Origin: Spodoptera frugiperda
Taxonomy: Eukaryota; Arthropoda; Insecta; Lepidoptera; Noctuidae
Direction of reading: 5' to 3'
Length of the DNA: 64,000 nt
Assembly: GCF_023101765.2 (NCBI RefSeq)
Contig: NC_064240.1
Coordinates: forward strand, 4,402,001 to 4,466,000
The notes beneath the pieces are model-generated. The model searched no databases, had not been told where the DNA came from, and saw nothing but the letters and a program-made list of their open reading frames with translations. This document shows, in pieces, positions 12,052 to 23,506 of this stretch. A program made the position numbers and the translations under genes. Within the stretch, counting starts at the first letter, position 1. Each line of letters begins with the position of its first letter.

Positions 12052-13658
12052 ATGAGGGATAGTCAGAACCTGATGATAGAGTTTGTAAAAATAGTCCAAA
12101 GGTACCCAGAAATCTACGATGCCAGTCTGGACACATACAGAACTCGATTTTCGGAGATGTCTTGGGCCAAAGTTGCGAATCATGTGAGGACTGAATTGAA
12201 TGAAGAATGCACAGGTAAATAATATGCACATACATTTTACCTAAATTAAGGTGTTCCTTACTGCCGCACTCAGAGACCTTTAAGGTATTCATTAGTAACG
12301 ATTTTGTATCGGAAACAATTGCTAAGGACTGGGTTAAGTTATCATGAGTGCGGCGATTATACATTTATTATCTATTCCATGGGTGAAGTATTAACTTAAG
12401 TATTTTAAAATTATATTAAATTATCAACAATACTAATCGAACAGTCTAAGAATGAGAGTGAGAGTCTGCTCAGAGTGCCTTGACAGCCTCGTTGGCCAAG
12501 TGGTCGTGTCGTCCATGGGGTCTCGGGTTCGATTCAACGGGTGGGGCGAAGTATTGCTGGGCTTTTTTCGGTTTTTCGATAATTTCTCAATAGTAGCACG
12601 GGCTCTGAAATCGTGCCCGGTATATGGCAATAGGCTCACCCCCTATTAATGAGACTTACAACATAAATTGTGAAAAGTAAGTGTACATTGTACAGTGGCA
12701 TTAGGTGCCATAATGTGCACCTCTGCCTACCCCTTCGGGGTTATGAAATTCATCGTTTTAATTTTAATTTTTTCTTGCAGTTGAAGAACTAAAGGTGAAA
12801 TGGAAAGGAATAAGGTCATCATTCAACAGATACAAGTCCAAACTTGCAATGAGCCCCTTCAGCAATGAGAACACTTGCAAAAAATATTATCTGTGCGATC
12901 ACTTAAGGTTTTTGGAACCCTTTCTCAGATCTAAGGGGTAAGTTTCTTATTATTACTACTTCCTTTGTATTTTGAAAACGTTAGCTAATTTATATGCTAT
13001 GTTAACTGTAAAATCACGGTTTACTCACGTAAATTAATGGAGGAAAGCTCTACTAGTTTCGAGTCACAGAGGGACTGCATTGCCGCATCGCCGCGTCTGC
13101 GCACGCTGCTCGAGAGACTCTCTGTGACTCGAAACTAGTAGATTTCCTCCATTAATTTACGCGAGTAAACCATATTTTTTAAGTTAATTTAGTATATCTC
13201 ACAATTCCTACTGACTTTACAACGCTCTGACTAGTCGTGGTAATAAATTATTTAGCGTTTTCAGGCAACTACAAGAAGACCAAGACAAATCAGAAGAAAC
13301 AAACAGCGATCCTTGTAACTACGTCAACGTGGATAATATTGACGAATCAGCTGTGTATAATGAAGAAGAATGGAACCATATTGATATCAAACCTGATGTT
13401 AGTACCAGACCTGATAAACAGCAAGAAGCGGACACAGTCCAGTCTTCGAGACCAGCTAGTGAATCTTATGATAGAAATAAGAAGAGAAGGTACTCATTTG
13501 AAGGCCAATCTACCACAGAAGATGATAACGAAGATCTCACATTTTTCAAAAGTATACTACCAGACATAAGGAACTTTTCAATTAGAGAGAAGAGGAAATT
13601 GAAGATGGGAATACTGCAACTGATTGATGAGATAGAAAAAGAGAGAGAGAGTACATGA
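12052..13658 (+). CDS. MADF-BESS domain protein, three exons
   Basis: Predicted nuclear DNA-binding transcriptional regulator of the Adf1/Dip3 type. Exons join at 12052-12214, 12781-12937 and 13265-13658. Both introns are GT-AG (GTAAAT, GTAAGT; acceptors TTGCAG and TTTCAG) and phases match, giving 237 residues without a stop. Residues ~7-103 form a MADF domain (FVKIVQRYPEIYD; conserved tryptophans at 38 and 62, KVKWKGIRSSFNRYK; C-terminal FLEPF). Residues 178-182 (NKKRR) could be a nuclear localisation signal. Residues ~197-230 (FFKSILPDIRNFSIREKRK, then a leucine helix) form a BESS motif, a protein-interaction module. The ATG has A at -3, and an ATTAAA lies ~65 bp after the stop. The introns hold a MITE, a SINE and another MITE. 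The gene could be a host gene or the accessory MADF gene of a PIF/Harbinger transposon, since a HARBI1-like remnant converges on it. An extra upstream non-coding exon cannot be excluded. Confidence 0.85.
12262..12355. mobile_element. MITE with TGCCGCACTCA terminal repeats (MADF intron 1)
   Basis: The left end TGCCGCACTCA and right end TGAGTGCGGCG are inverted with one mismatch around ~70 bp containing GCTAAGGACTGGGTTAAG. Relatives lie at 56994-57095 and 9376-9430. There is no coding capacity. Confidence 0.75.
12484..12748 (+). mobile_element. tRNA-derived SINE, family 1, copy 2 (MADF intron 1)
   Basis: Head GCCTCGTTGGCCAAGTGGTC, B box GGGTTCGATTCAACG, body GGCAATAGGCTCACCCCCTA and CCTCTGCCTACCCCTTCGGG. 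It is in sense orientation within intron 1 and ends ~30 bp before the exon 2 acceptor. Confidence 0.85.
13018..13171. mobile_element. Fold-back MITE in MADF intron 2
   Basis: ~53 bp terminal inverted repeats: left arm from GGTTTACTCACGTAAATTAA through GTTTCGAGTCACAGAG, right arm its complement with only a few differences. They enclose a ~50 bp CpG-rich centre. An RNA of this intron would fold into a long hairpin. Confidence 0.85.
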
Positions 13659-13829
13659 GTGTTCATGTTGTTTTAAAAGACTTTTAGATATAAGAACTAG
13701 ACTTAGTTAGATAGTTTGTTCCAATTAAATGACTGAAAGTTTTTTAAATATATTTTGTTTCTTTTTTAAATGTTTAAGCTCCTACATTGATTAAGGCAGA
13801 ATGTGACGCTATGGCGATTCTTCTCAAAG

Positions 13830-14166
13830 TTACTATTTAGGATATGGAGTTGAAGAAAAAAACAAACTAATATTTTTATTGGTAGTATAGTGACTAGTTT
13901 CTAAGGCTATAATTACTTCTACTTGTATTGTTACTGTGCTCTGACTAAGTTCAGCAAGTTCCTTCATGAAAAACCTGGCCAATTTAAACAAAAACTTATG
14001 GTTAACATTAGCTAGAGCTAGGAGGGAGCTGGAGTAACTGAAGTTGTAAACTCCGTCCCGAAGATTATACACCAGTTCGTTAATTAAGTTAGTCTTGAAT
14101 TTTATATCGATTTAGCGACATCGAGTTGAAAAGTTCCTCGAGATCCGATTTTGAATCTCCTTCCAT
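13830..14166 (-). pseudogene. Decayed HARBI1-like transposase N-terminus (tentative)
   Basis: On the minus strand an ATG at 14166 opens MEGDSKSDLEELFNSMSLNR and stops near 14089. A one-base shift restores a frame to 13833 with KFLFKLARFFMKELAELSQS, then TVTIQVEVIIAL. This resembles the N-terminal helical region of HARBI1/PIF nucleases, where a KxLxxLxFFATGS-type stretch is followed by an SQSTVSR-type helix-turn-helix segment and then a conserved hydrophobic run. The DDE catalytic part would lie further on but is absent, replaced by the MADF gene 3' end. Convergence with a MADF gene fits the two-gene layout of PIF/Harbinger transposons. Similarity is by eye only, and chance is possible. Confidence 0.35.
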
Positions 14167-14169
14167 GAG

Positions 14170-16835
14170 TGTTGTTTTTCATTAAGAGTCGTCTCAAGTC
14201 TAAATAGTGTGCGGCATGTCGAAGTCATTATCATAACGTATTACTTATCGATCAAGTATAACCCGACCGAGTTGTACGTCGTCTCGTCGCTCGGCAGTGC
14301 TGTTATCGCGTCTGCCTACCGTCATCTGATGTATAACAAGTGCTACCCTCATTTGCATGGAAATGAGATCCGAGAACATTCTCCTCGGCGCAACCCCCCG
14401 TCTTCTGACGCCTTCTTTGCTTAATTACAAAGATGACACACTGTGTGATATTCCTCACACCATAACTCTTTAAAAATTACCTCGGAAGCGAAGTTTTACT
14501 TGAAAAGTTGAAGCTATCGTATGTCAACGTTGCTGAGTGAATTCAAACGTAACTAGGCGACTGCGATGTATTTGTAGTTACAGGTGATCAGTGACCGGTG
14601 CTAATTTAGTAATCTAAAAGGTCAGATCCGACACGTGAAAATTAATTACTCCTACAGATACTTAAAGGTCTTTTAACATACTTCTATAAAGGAATTCTAC
14701 TGAGGTATGTCCGTAAAAAAATCATTTAGTTGATAAGTCCATCAAAAAGTCGTTGGAACCGTCCTGTTTAATTAATAGCCATACAATTCGTCTATTTTTA
14801 GTCAGTTTATGCGTGTGGATGTATTGCATAGAGATGTCAGCATTAATGCTTTCATTTACTTTACTTTAATATGGCTTTAATTGGTGTATCATGGAAATAA
14901 GAATGACTATTTGAGATAATGTGTTGTCACGGAATGTTAATCAATTTTGACTTAATTCACACAAAGTGCAAACACGATATATGAATAAGTGTATAATAAA
15001 CATTATGATTGACAAATACAAATCAAATTGCCAAAATCACTTCATAAAATATGCAAACTACTTTCAACCTAAATTCAATTTCCTTAAACCACATAATACA
15101 AGGTGCGTCGCTTGATTAACTAACTTCCTCAATAGAACAGCTGACGATAACGTGATCTTAACTAATTACCTCGATAGTAAATCGCTTTGTTTCCGACATA
15201 ATGCCAAGTATTTATGTCTATACATAATTATACGGAATTCACATCAGTATTTCGAAGCACGTGAATCGCCCCTCTCTCCGCTGACCGCCCTCGCGTTCAG
15301 GCTAATGCCATTACAGTAATTAGGATATGCTTAAGCATAATTAATGTAGTCATAAACTACGCACATAGTGTGTTGCTGTATGATGAGGAAGCCGAATTGT
15401 GTTTGCTTTTGTAGGTACGGTCAGGTGCAAAAGTTATCTTATGTCTTCAGTGATATTTGATTGGATCAATTAAGTTTTTACAATCAATGGTTACGAAATT
15501 ATCCGCGATGCTATTTGGTTATGTTAGTGCTAGTTCAGCCTATTGGTTTTGTTACTAAATGGAAAGATTTGTACTTGACTTCTCTTCTTCTTTATATGTT
15601 TAAACGACTGATAATATCATTAATCGCCTACAAAAAAAAAAAATATAATCGAAGTGGTCACACATAAGAAAGACACTTAAAGTTGATAAGTACCTACTCT
15701 ATATACAAAAGTACTTAGCTACCTCGTTATCTCTATACAGCGTAATTTACAGGGCGCAAAATAATTTATTAAAACTAAACATAATAATGTATGGGGAGAG
15801 CTTAACAGCAGGAGACTAAAACGTAAATCTTGTCCACAAGCTTACTTGTACCACTTAACGTGTTATACTCAAATGTTTATGTGTGTACGTGTGTCATGAT
15901 TGACGATCATGCACTCCATTTTTATTAAAAAGCACTTTTACAGTCCCTTGAGCTGCCTTACAGGTGCATTTTTATTATTAAAACTAGAAGCACTTCGTTT
16001 TTGCGATCAATAGATGTCGCTAGTGAGGCGTTAAGTCTAGTTCATCGTATATTGGTTGTCTGGTTTTCTTATTATGAGTTTATGGGTCAACATTGCGCCT
16101 CTATTTAAGAAAAAAATAAAATTTATCATTTTAATGTGTAATAGGAATAATTTCTGTTAAACATATTTCGTCAGAAACTCCTGCGCCTTGCATTGTACTT
16201 GGTTATTACATCAATAACAGCCATATTAATACTACTTAAAGAAAATGATCTGTTTAGAAAATATTTCGGCCTTTTCTATAAGTATTGTTTCCTTCAGCAA
16301 TCGTACGAAACTTGCACGTCAGTAGTCACCAAATAACAGCTACACTTTTGGCTAAATCACCCATGCTACAAGGGGTTAAGTCACCTAATTAACAATACGA
16401 GTTCCATCCAACTCAGAGCGTAATAGGCACTGCTAATTCGATTATAGGTATACTAGTGTGCCACCCTGTATATAATCACGTACATGGGCCGCACAATGGC
16501 CGTACGACTGAAGATCAATACTAGTTCATTAGTGTGTTGAATGCATTACTTAGTACTCAAATGTCAACGGTTAAATTAGTATTTCTTGCAACTTATGACT
16601 GTTAATGTTTACCGAGAAAGTCATGAGGTGTTGTAATGCAATTTTCTGCTGAAATTGTTGAAGGAAATGGATGTATTCTTGGGTTAGTATGAAATTTAAT
16701 TGAATTTTACAGTCGTAGGTACCGTATGCGTATAATTAATGTTAAGTATTACGAAGAAAGATCATTGTACAACTAGATCAGCTATTTGGTAAAATAGAAT
16801 GATGAAAATTAATTTTGCTGATATTTTCCGATGTA
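14170..16835. other. No gene seen
   Basis: 14220-14430 is less AT-rich and has a 71-residue frame without a domain. The remainder is AT-rich. An AATAGATGTCGCTAGTG string near 16009 resembles the AGATGGCG-type motif scattered through moth repeats (also near 30509, 58155 and 62424). No gene can be supported. Confidence 0.45.
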
Positions 16836-17000
16836 GACCATATCATGATAACACTAATATTATAAATGTGATAGTTTGTTTCGATATTTGGATGTTTGTC
16901 CGCCAATTACGCTGAACATTTGTTGATTTTGATGAAATTTTGTATACAGACAGACCAATAATGGAAAATTAATTCCAAGGTATGTTGGAACCCATCTTTG
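16836..17000 (+). repeat. Dispersed repeat fragment (ACTAATATTATAAATG type)
   Basis: CACTAATATTATAAATGTGA, then GTTTGT, GGATGTTTGTCCGCCAA, and GATTTTGATGAAATTTTGTA with a GTATACAGACAG-like continuation. The same order of blocks recurs at 28885-29023 and, more decayed, at 46385-46545 and 59570-59777. Those copies end in a GCGAAGC-CGC-GGC-GCTAGTA-type terminus, a moth repeat class often attributed to Helitron-like or LINE-related elements. Confidence 0.5.
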
Positions 17001-20000
17001 GTCTTATTTTCACCGTAGTCATCACGCTTCAGTACAATTTCTGCTACCTCTTTGCAAATAAATAGTAACTGTTAATATCTCGTTCCTAACAAATATTTGA
17101 AAATAAAATAGCCATTTAGCACTATCGTCAGGAGTTTCTAGTTATATTAAAGTTTTAAGTTGTCATTTGTGTGTCGTAATGATTAGAAAATACCACATCA
17201 TTATGATATTCACCAGTTAGTTGAATGTGCAATACGGTAAGTTCGAGCGGTGAAGTGTGAAACCGGTCCGGGACGATGTCCTGAGTCCCGACATTCCTGG
17301 ATGCGCTCACGCACTCAATTGCACTATTTCGCTTTGGACTTTTCGACGCGCGGGTGATTTGAATTTTGCAAATTAAACGTTCAATGCTTTTTGTTCGGTA
17401 ATCGACGATCCTGCTTTTTAGGCACCTAATGGTTTATTGCCTTAGAGTATTTTGTTTCTGAATCTTAGATGCGCAGACGATTCGTTTTAACAAAGCATAC
17501 ATTTGTTTTTGTTGCTAATGTCGCAATGATTTCACTTTGATCATCCGTTTTGTATTGAATGTTTAAGTGGCTTTTGTTTTTCTCTTTGTTTGTTCTGAAT
17601 ATTTTGTCCATATAGAATTAATCTTCTGATAATAAATCTTTAAATGTCTTAGCTTTATTGAAATCAATTTTCCAACCTTCCTATTCAGTAGGTGTATTGT
17701 TGACTTCTTTTAATGTTATTGAGTGATTGATATATTATAATGTAGTTCTGAATTCTATCATTTATGAATTTTCAGATAAAACACCTAGTTAAAGGGTATA
17801 TATAAATTATAGTGATACGTTATGTACGTAACTATGATTTTTTTGAAATTGGTTATCTGTTAATGTGTCAATGTTAGAAAAAACATTAGTTTTCTAGAGG
17901 CAATGCAGCAGTATTATTAAAGCAGTAGAATTTATACTGCAGCAAGACTGAAGATATTTATGATCGTAGGCGTTGACTGAACTTCGCTACGTGTAAAATG
18001 ACTTGAGGCCTTCTATCGGCAGAACAAAGGCAATTTTATAACTTCACACGTAACTTATATGACAACTAGATATATAGCTAAATTTAATACATTTAGAAAT
18101 CTCGTAGGTGGAATAATAATCTTAGTTTTCCTCAGTACCTTGTTACGACCTGAGTGGGATGACGAATAACTGCTAGACTGCACACTACCTACACTCTTCA
18201 TTCGCTTCGTAAATACAAAACGTCGTAAACCAGAGGACGTTATTTTAAATTGTTTGATGTTATTTAATTCCAAAGTAATTTGTTTCGAACGCAATTTGCC
18301 GCCTAAATGCCGAAATTAATAAGTTTGCACATTTTCAAAAAGTCGCTGCTGAAGTAATCGCTTTACTTGGTCCAGATGATTTTAGATATGCCCAGCCACA
18401 ACGGGCAGGCAACAGGGACGGAGGATTTTAACTGCAACTGGTTCGAAAAAGACAACATTTTCCTTTCGCAAATGTAAAGTGCCTTAAAATGTTACCCTAA
18501 GACACTTAAATAGCAGCCTTACTTCAACTGCGAACAAGGTTCACTTTTAAACGCGTGGGGAAAATGGATATTGCAATTTCTATTTGAACATTGAGGTGGC
18601 TACACATTTTTATTTGTGGGAAGAAGGAGACAGAGCGTGTCTGTATGTACTGGTGGAAAAGGGATGGTGCTTAGCATTTATATTCTGGGTACGTGTAAGT
18701 TTCAGGCAACGGTCGCCGTGAAACTCGTAAATGGGAAAAAAAGCAACAACGGAGAACTCAACTGTCTATAGTGAGGGGATAAACTACGACACGTTACCAT
18801 AATTTTGGGAAAAAGAAATGTAGATATTCTATACATTCATGATCTATAGCCACACTCGTAGTCTGTAGCTGCATGCAGATCGTTATGTAATTACGGCACT
18901 ATGTATGCATAGTCTGGTTTAATTAAAGTGCTAAGTGGGCACAATTAATTTACACACAGTTGAATGAGAGGTTTAAAAGCATGGCTTCATTTGATGGAGC
19001 TTGGGAGTCATCTACCTTAGGTTGAACATTGGACAGGCTATAATTAGCGGTAATGAAGAGTTCGAGTGCCACCGAAGGTTGATCCGTGACGAAAATAATG
19101 ATTAATAAATCGGATCACGTCTGCTCGGGCTCAAGAGTGAGGTAAGAATTATATTGGACACAATGACACGCCATTGTCAAGTGCGTCGGCTGTGAGAAAT
19201 ACAATAGCAATTATTTCGCTGTAGTCACCTTCATTGTCTTTAGCTCTGGCAAACAAGTAAACTATAAATTATTTAAATTGAATCATCGTTTTACACTTCA
19301 AAATGTTTGCTGTTATCGTAAAATAGTATCGTCTACTTGTTTTAGTATTCATGGAAGGTTAAGTTTTGGTTGTGGGTTTATTTTAAGGTTTTGGTTTGGT
19401 TTCATGATTCATTTTTGCTGTCATACATACATTACATAGGAATATGTTAGTATCATATACATGATCTTGTATAACATAGTCTGTGTTAAAAATTGGGAGA
19501 TCTTTAGACACAGTAACAAATATCAGATAAAAATGACATTATTGGATGCTCATAATCTTTTAATTATCACTTCATAGATTAACCTATATATTTAGTTTTA
19601 TTATTCACGTCGTCACAGCTATGCATTTCATGCACTCAGTTATTCATTAGCCAATACTACACGTGCTATTACTATGTAGATAGCACGCTTCACTTTACAA
19701 TATTGAAGGGCAACAACAATGACATAATCTATTCTAAATAATAGCGGTAGTCATAGCTCTCATATCAACAATAATTATATGTTGCCAGTCACCATTTTTA
19801 AACCACAAAAATAAAGGAAAAATAACCTTAAAACTAATTGTTATTAAGAATGCTTATTAGTTTAAAATAAAGACAACAAATATTGTGACGACAAATTTGA
19901 CAATGAACAAAAATTTTATTTGACCAATTGTACAGACAGAGTCACATAAAACAATAAACATATATGTAATAGAGACTGCTGTTAGTGATAGGTGACAATA

Positions 20001-21256
20001 CATGTGATACAGATCACCAGAAAGATGAAATATTGTAGTACAATGCACCTAAAATGGAAATTATCGACTATTTGGAAAGCTCGTGCCCATCACTAGCACT
20101 CGTCATCAGAGCAAGAGCCGCGTTGATATTTCCACGTAGATTTCGCTCCGTAAAACCTTTGCCGTTTATTTTTGTATACATTTTGGCGCATCTCTTTATA
20201 TTTACAACCACAGCTGAGGTGTGACGGTTGTCAGTTGACCTTATATGTTATTCAAACGATACCTAAGTATAAAACAATAATGGGGTTTGCATGTAACAAT
20301 GGATAGGTATAACCTACGATTGTCGTATAGAAAACATGATTATGAATAATGATAATATAGGAGTACCTACAGGCATTATACTAGGTCCATCTCAAGGTTG
20401 AAGATCGGTTAACTGAAAACTCTAGTTGCTATCGGCTTTTATTATAGTAGTAATAGATTTTTTCCATTTGCTTTTTATTGTTATTTTTTAAAGAAATTGC
20501 AGTAGAACCAATGTTTATACAATTCTGTTTTTATCTACATTAATATAAAATATACTTTTCCTAAAGCGGAATTTTGATGTTTTTACTAGTACCATTACTA
20601 AAAATATTTTTTTCTTCTACTAAACGCCTTCTTTTCATAGTAACTTACGGAATGGAAAATATGATTGCTACCTCTGTAGTATGTATGTGTTGTCATTTAT
20701 GTTGTATGTGTGTACATAAATAGTAAATAAATAAATTGAAACTCTACTAGGTTGATGATTTTTCCAATCGACTACTTAACGTATCGTACTTTCGATTTCA
20801 TAATATAAATATAAGCCAAATTATGTTATACTGAACCTTAAAAATCCAATTGTTTTTCTTACAATTAGACAATGTTAAGAATTATTCCTAACTATCCATA
20901 CGTACTGACGTACATTTATTTAAACGACACAGAGAGATTATTACATCGCTTTCATAAGTAGCTGTTTGTTAGTACTCTCCACGTATGCTTGCCAAAGAGG
21001 TTGCATAAGTGAAAGACTGCAATGAACTGATTTCGTCAACCATTGGATGCCGCCGTCATTATGTAAAGAGAAAGCTTCTCTTTTTAATCAAATCTATGGC
21101 GAGACTTGCATTCTAAATTATTGTTTTTCTCATTATTCTTTAGTTGTTTTAATTTGGTTCAAGATTTATTTTACGGATTTAATTTCTTTATAATGCATTC
21201 CAACGCTATAAATGATTATTATGTGTAGTCTTGCCATACATGTAGAAACATGTCTC
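17001..21256. other. No gene seen
   Basis: 17230-17370 is CpG-rich with GGGACGATGTCCTGAGTCCC and could be conserved non-coding DNA. 18950-19140 is likewise of intermediate composition. The frames at 18055-18294 and 19857-20048 have no recognisable domain. No repeats of the families listed elsewhere were recognised here. Confidence 0.4.
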
Positions 21257-21368
21257 CTACAATATTATAAAAAAGGGCAATTCTATAACAAAAATCAGAA
21301 TATTCAATTCCCAAAAAATGCCTAATCTGAGAAGGCTCATTACTTCAAACACTTCAAGAGTATTAAAG

Positions 21369-21408
21369 TATATCGACGCTGGAAAGGCAAAATGTATTAA
21401 GCGCCACT
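21369..21408 (-). repeat. Inverted dispersed repeat, left copy
   Basis: The complement of this stretch reads TGGCGCTTAATACATTTTGC, then CTTTCCAGCGTCGATATA. The same 38 bases with one difference lie in direct orientation at 25225-25262. A third partial GATGGCGGTTAATACA occurs at 21496-21511. The element is unknown. Confidence 0.7.
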
Positions 21409-22075
21409 TTGGTCGAAAATGAGTTATATATACCGTTGGAATCGCCTGATTTTTCTCTTTCGAATGGTCTATGTCTCGCCTTAATTTGAGCACTTTGATG
21501 GCGGTTAATACACCGGTGATTTTAGACTTTTTCGTATATTTTTTTGTTTTAAATCCATTCATTTTTTTACTTTGGCTCATAAAGCGTACATGATAGTAAC
21601 AAACTATTGATAAGTCATTTATACCTGCTTAAGTTTACAACTAGATTGGTTTTAAATCTCTTTACCTTTCCATTTTTCTAAAAAGTAACGCAATAAAACA
21701 TTTTACAGATTGGCAATTATTATAAAATCTAAACATAAGTCAATTTACTTGTAAATAAAATATATGTTTTTTGCGTTTAAAACATTTTACTTTTCTGCAT
21801 GTTACAATTATTTGGACGTTAAAACAATTTTATCCAAAACATTTTATTACTAAAATGGTTGATAATACAATTTTACCTGAAGCTATTCTAATGTGTTTGT
21901 AGCACTTAAATTAATTTACCTAATGTAAAATTAATTGCATTTGTGAGTTAACCCTCCCAAAAAAGATTGATAAATACCAAACTATGGTGGTTAGACGGTA
22001 GTTCAAGACTGTCATTCACCGAGACCGCGGCTGTTAATCAGGGCCGAGAGCGTTGCGCGGGCGCTTCAGTCACCC
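21409..22075. other. No gene; recurrent AAAACATTTTA(C) motif
   Basis: AT-rich. The string AAAACATTTTA or AAAACATTTTAC occurs at ~21696, 21780 and 21837, and again on the far side of the island near 24877. 21990-22075 is CpG-rich and leads into the small ORF that follows. Confidence 0.4.
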
Positions 22076-22222
22076 ATGCGCTGTCGACGAGGGAGTTCAC
22101 GCTCGCTGTCGCAATACACTGTTCGTAAATATGAGGAGTACCTTAGTTTGCAAACGTGTAATGCCAAAAAGAATTTACCAGATACTGATATAGAAGATGT
22201 TGATATAGAAGAAGATTTTTAA
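22076..22222 (+). CDS. Small acidic-tailed ORF, unrecognised
   Basis: ATG at 22076 to TAA at 22220-22222, 48 residues: an arginine/serine-rich start (MRCRRGSSRSLSQYTVRKYE) and a strikingly acidic end (NLPDTDIEDVDIEEDF). The acidic tail looks like a true protein C-terminus, possibly the last exon of a gene or the end of a decayed transposase. The upstream ~85 bases are CpG-rich. No splice acceptor can be fixed with confidence and no family is recognised. It lies immediately before an inverted SINE pair. Confidence 0.25.
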   Translation: MRCRRGSSRSLSQYTVRKYEEYLSLQTCNAKKNLPDTDIEDVDIEEDF

Positions 22223-22256
22223 TTTTCCAAAATGTGATTATTTTTTATTATTATAT

Positions 22257-22527
22257 CGTCACGCTCTTTATCCCCGAATGGATAGGCAGCGGTGCACATT
22301 ATGCCACGTAACGCCACTGTATAATGTACACCCACTTTTCACAATTTATGTTGTAAGTCCCATGTAATAGGTGAGCCTATTGCCATACATCGGACACATT
22401 TCTAGATTCCATGCTATTACTGAGAAATTTTCGAAAAACCGAAAAAAGCCCAGCAGTAATTCGCCCAACCCGGGTATTGCCCTTGCCCAGTAATCGCACT
22501 TGCAACCACTCGGCCAAGGAGGCAGTC
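22257..22527 (-). mobile_element. tRNA-derived SINE, family 1, copy 3
   Basis: Minus-strand copy: + strand starts CGTCACGCTCTTTATCCCCG, passes GTAATAGGTGAGCCTATTGC and CGAAAAACCGAAAAAAGCCC, and ends CACTCGGCCAAGGAGGCAGTC. Its head faces the head of copy 4, 50 bp away. Confidence 0.85.
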
Positions 22528-22577
22528 ATTATTTCAATATAAGATTAAGTGAGATTATATTTTACACTTGGTTCGTT

Positions 22578-22863
22578 GACTGCCTCGTTGGTCGAGTGGT
22601 CGCAAGTGCGACTGCCGAACAAGGGGTCTCGGGTTCGATTCCCGGGTCGGGCAAAGTATTACTGGGCTTTTTTCGGATTTTCGAAAAATTTCTCAGTGGT
22701 AGCACGGAGTCTGGAATTGTGTCCAGGATATGGCAATAGGCTCACCCCCTATTACATGGGACTTTAACACAAAATGGTGAAAAGTGGGTGTACATTGTAT
22801 AGCGGCATTACGTGCCGTAATGTGCACCTCTGCCTACCCCTTCGGGGATAAAAGGCGTGACGT
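22578..22863 (+). mobile_element. tRNA-derived SINE, family 1, copy 4 (best preserved)
   Basis: GACTGCCTCGTTGGTCGAGT head, GGGTTCGATTCCCGGG B box, TTTTTCGGATTTTCG, ATATGGCAATAGGCTCACCC, GCATTACGTGCCGTAATGTG and CTACCCCTTCGGGGATAAAA end. It runs into a GT microsatellite. With copy 3 it forms a ~600 bp head-to-head inverted repeat. Confidence 0.9.
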
Positions 22864-22888
22864 TGTGTGTGTGTGTGTGTGTGTGTAT
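22864..22888 (+). repeat. (TG)n microsatellite at SINE tail
   Basis: About 11 TG units directly after the SINE end; probably seeded by the SINE 3' tail. Confidence 0.9.
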
Positions 22889-23049
22889 ATTTTACACTTA
22901 TAAGATTAATACTGATACAAAAGATGTTGATGAAGTTTCATGTTATCTATGTCTTGAATATGTTTCCAAAGTCTGATTGTTTTTCATTTTGTATTTGATT
23001 AGTATAAGTCTAAGTACAAGTGTACCTATTAACTTGTGATATCTGATCT

Positions 23050-23495
23050 CTACTAGGTATACTTAAAAGTATTGCCTTTCCATGTTCCGTACCAAAATGG
23101 CAAAACTACGTTGGGCCTACATAGTTGAAACTTTGTAGGTTGATGTATTCTAGTAACCGCTATTTGGATTTCGAATAACAATTAATAAAGTAAAAGGGGC
23201 ACCCCATACATGGAACTGATTCAAAAAGTTTTAACCTATTCGTGATGGGTGTCTATCGATAATACTTTAAAAAAGACTTTAAGGTTCCTAAAACCATTTT
23301 TCGTTAAAATCAATTGTTTAGAAATAGACGTTTCCAAAGTAGAAAAATGAGTGTCCCCCTCTCTAACATTTAAAATATGGGAGGGACAAAACTAAAAAAA
23401 AAAATATATATATGCTGTAAATTTCATTTGAAACTTTCAAAGAAAATTGGTTTGAACGAGATATCATTATTACTTTTTCAGAAATAATACTAATA
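23050..23495 (-). repeat. LINE-associated dispersed repeat (GTTCCGTACC type)
   Basis: Starts ATGTTCCGTACCAAAATGGC on the + strand, then GGGCACCCCATACATGG, GTGATGGGTGTCTATCGATA and ATGAGTGTCCCCCTCTC. These are blocks of a well-known moth repeat whose other strand ends in a TACGGAACCC string. No protein coding is visible. It ends just before the R1-like tail and is probably an old 3'-UTR or non-autonomous element. Confidence 0.55.
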
Positions 23496-23506
23496 GAACT
23501 CGTCCG

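Noticed and set aside
18055..18294. 79-residue minus-strand frame
   Set aside because: No domain, no relatives seen, flanked by AT-rich DNA; likely chance.
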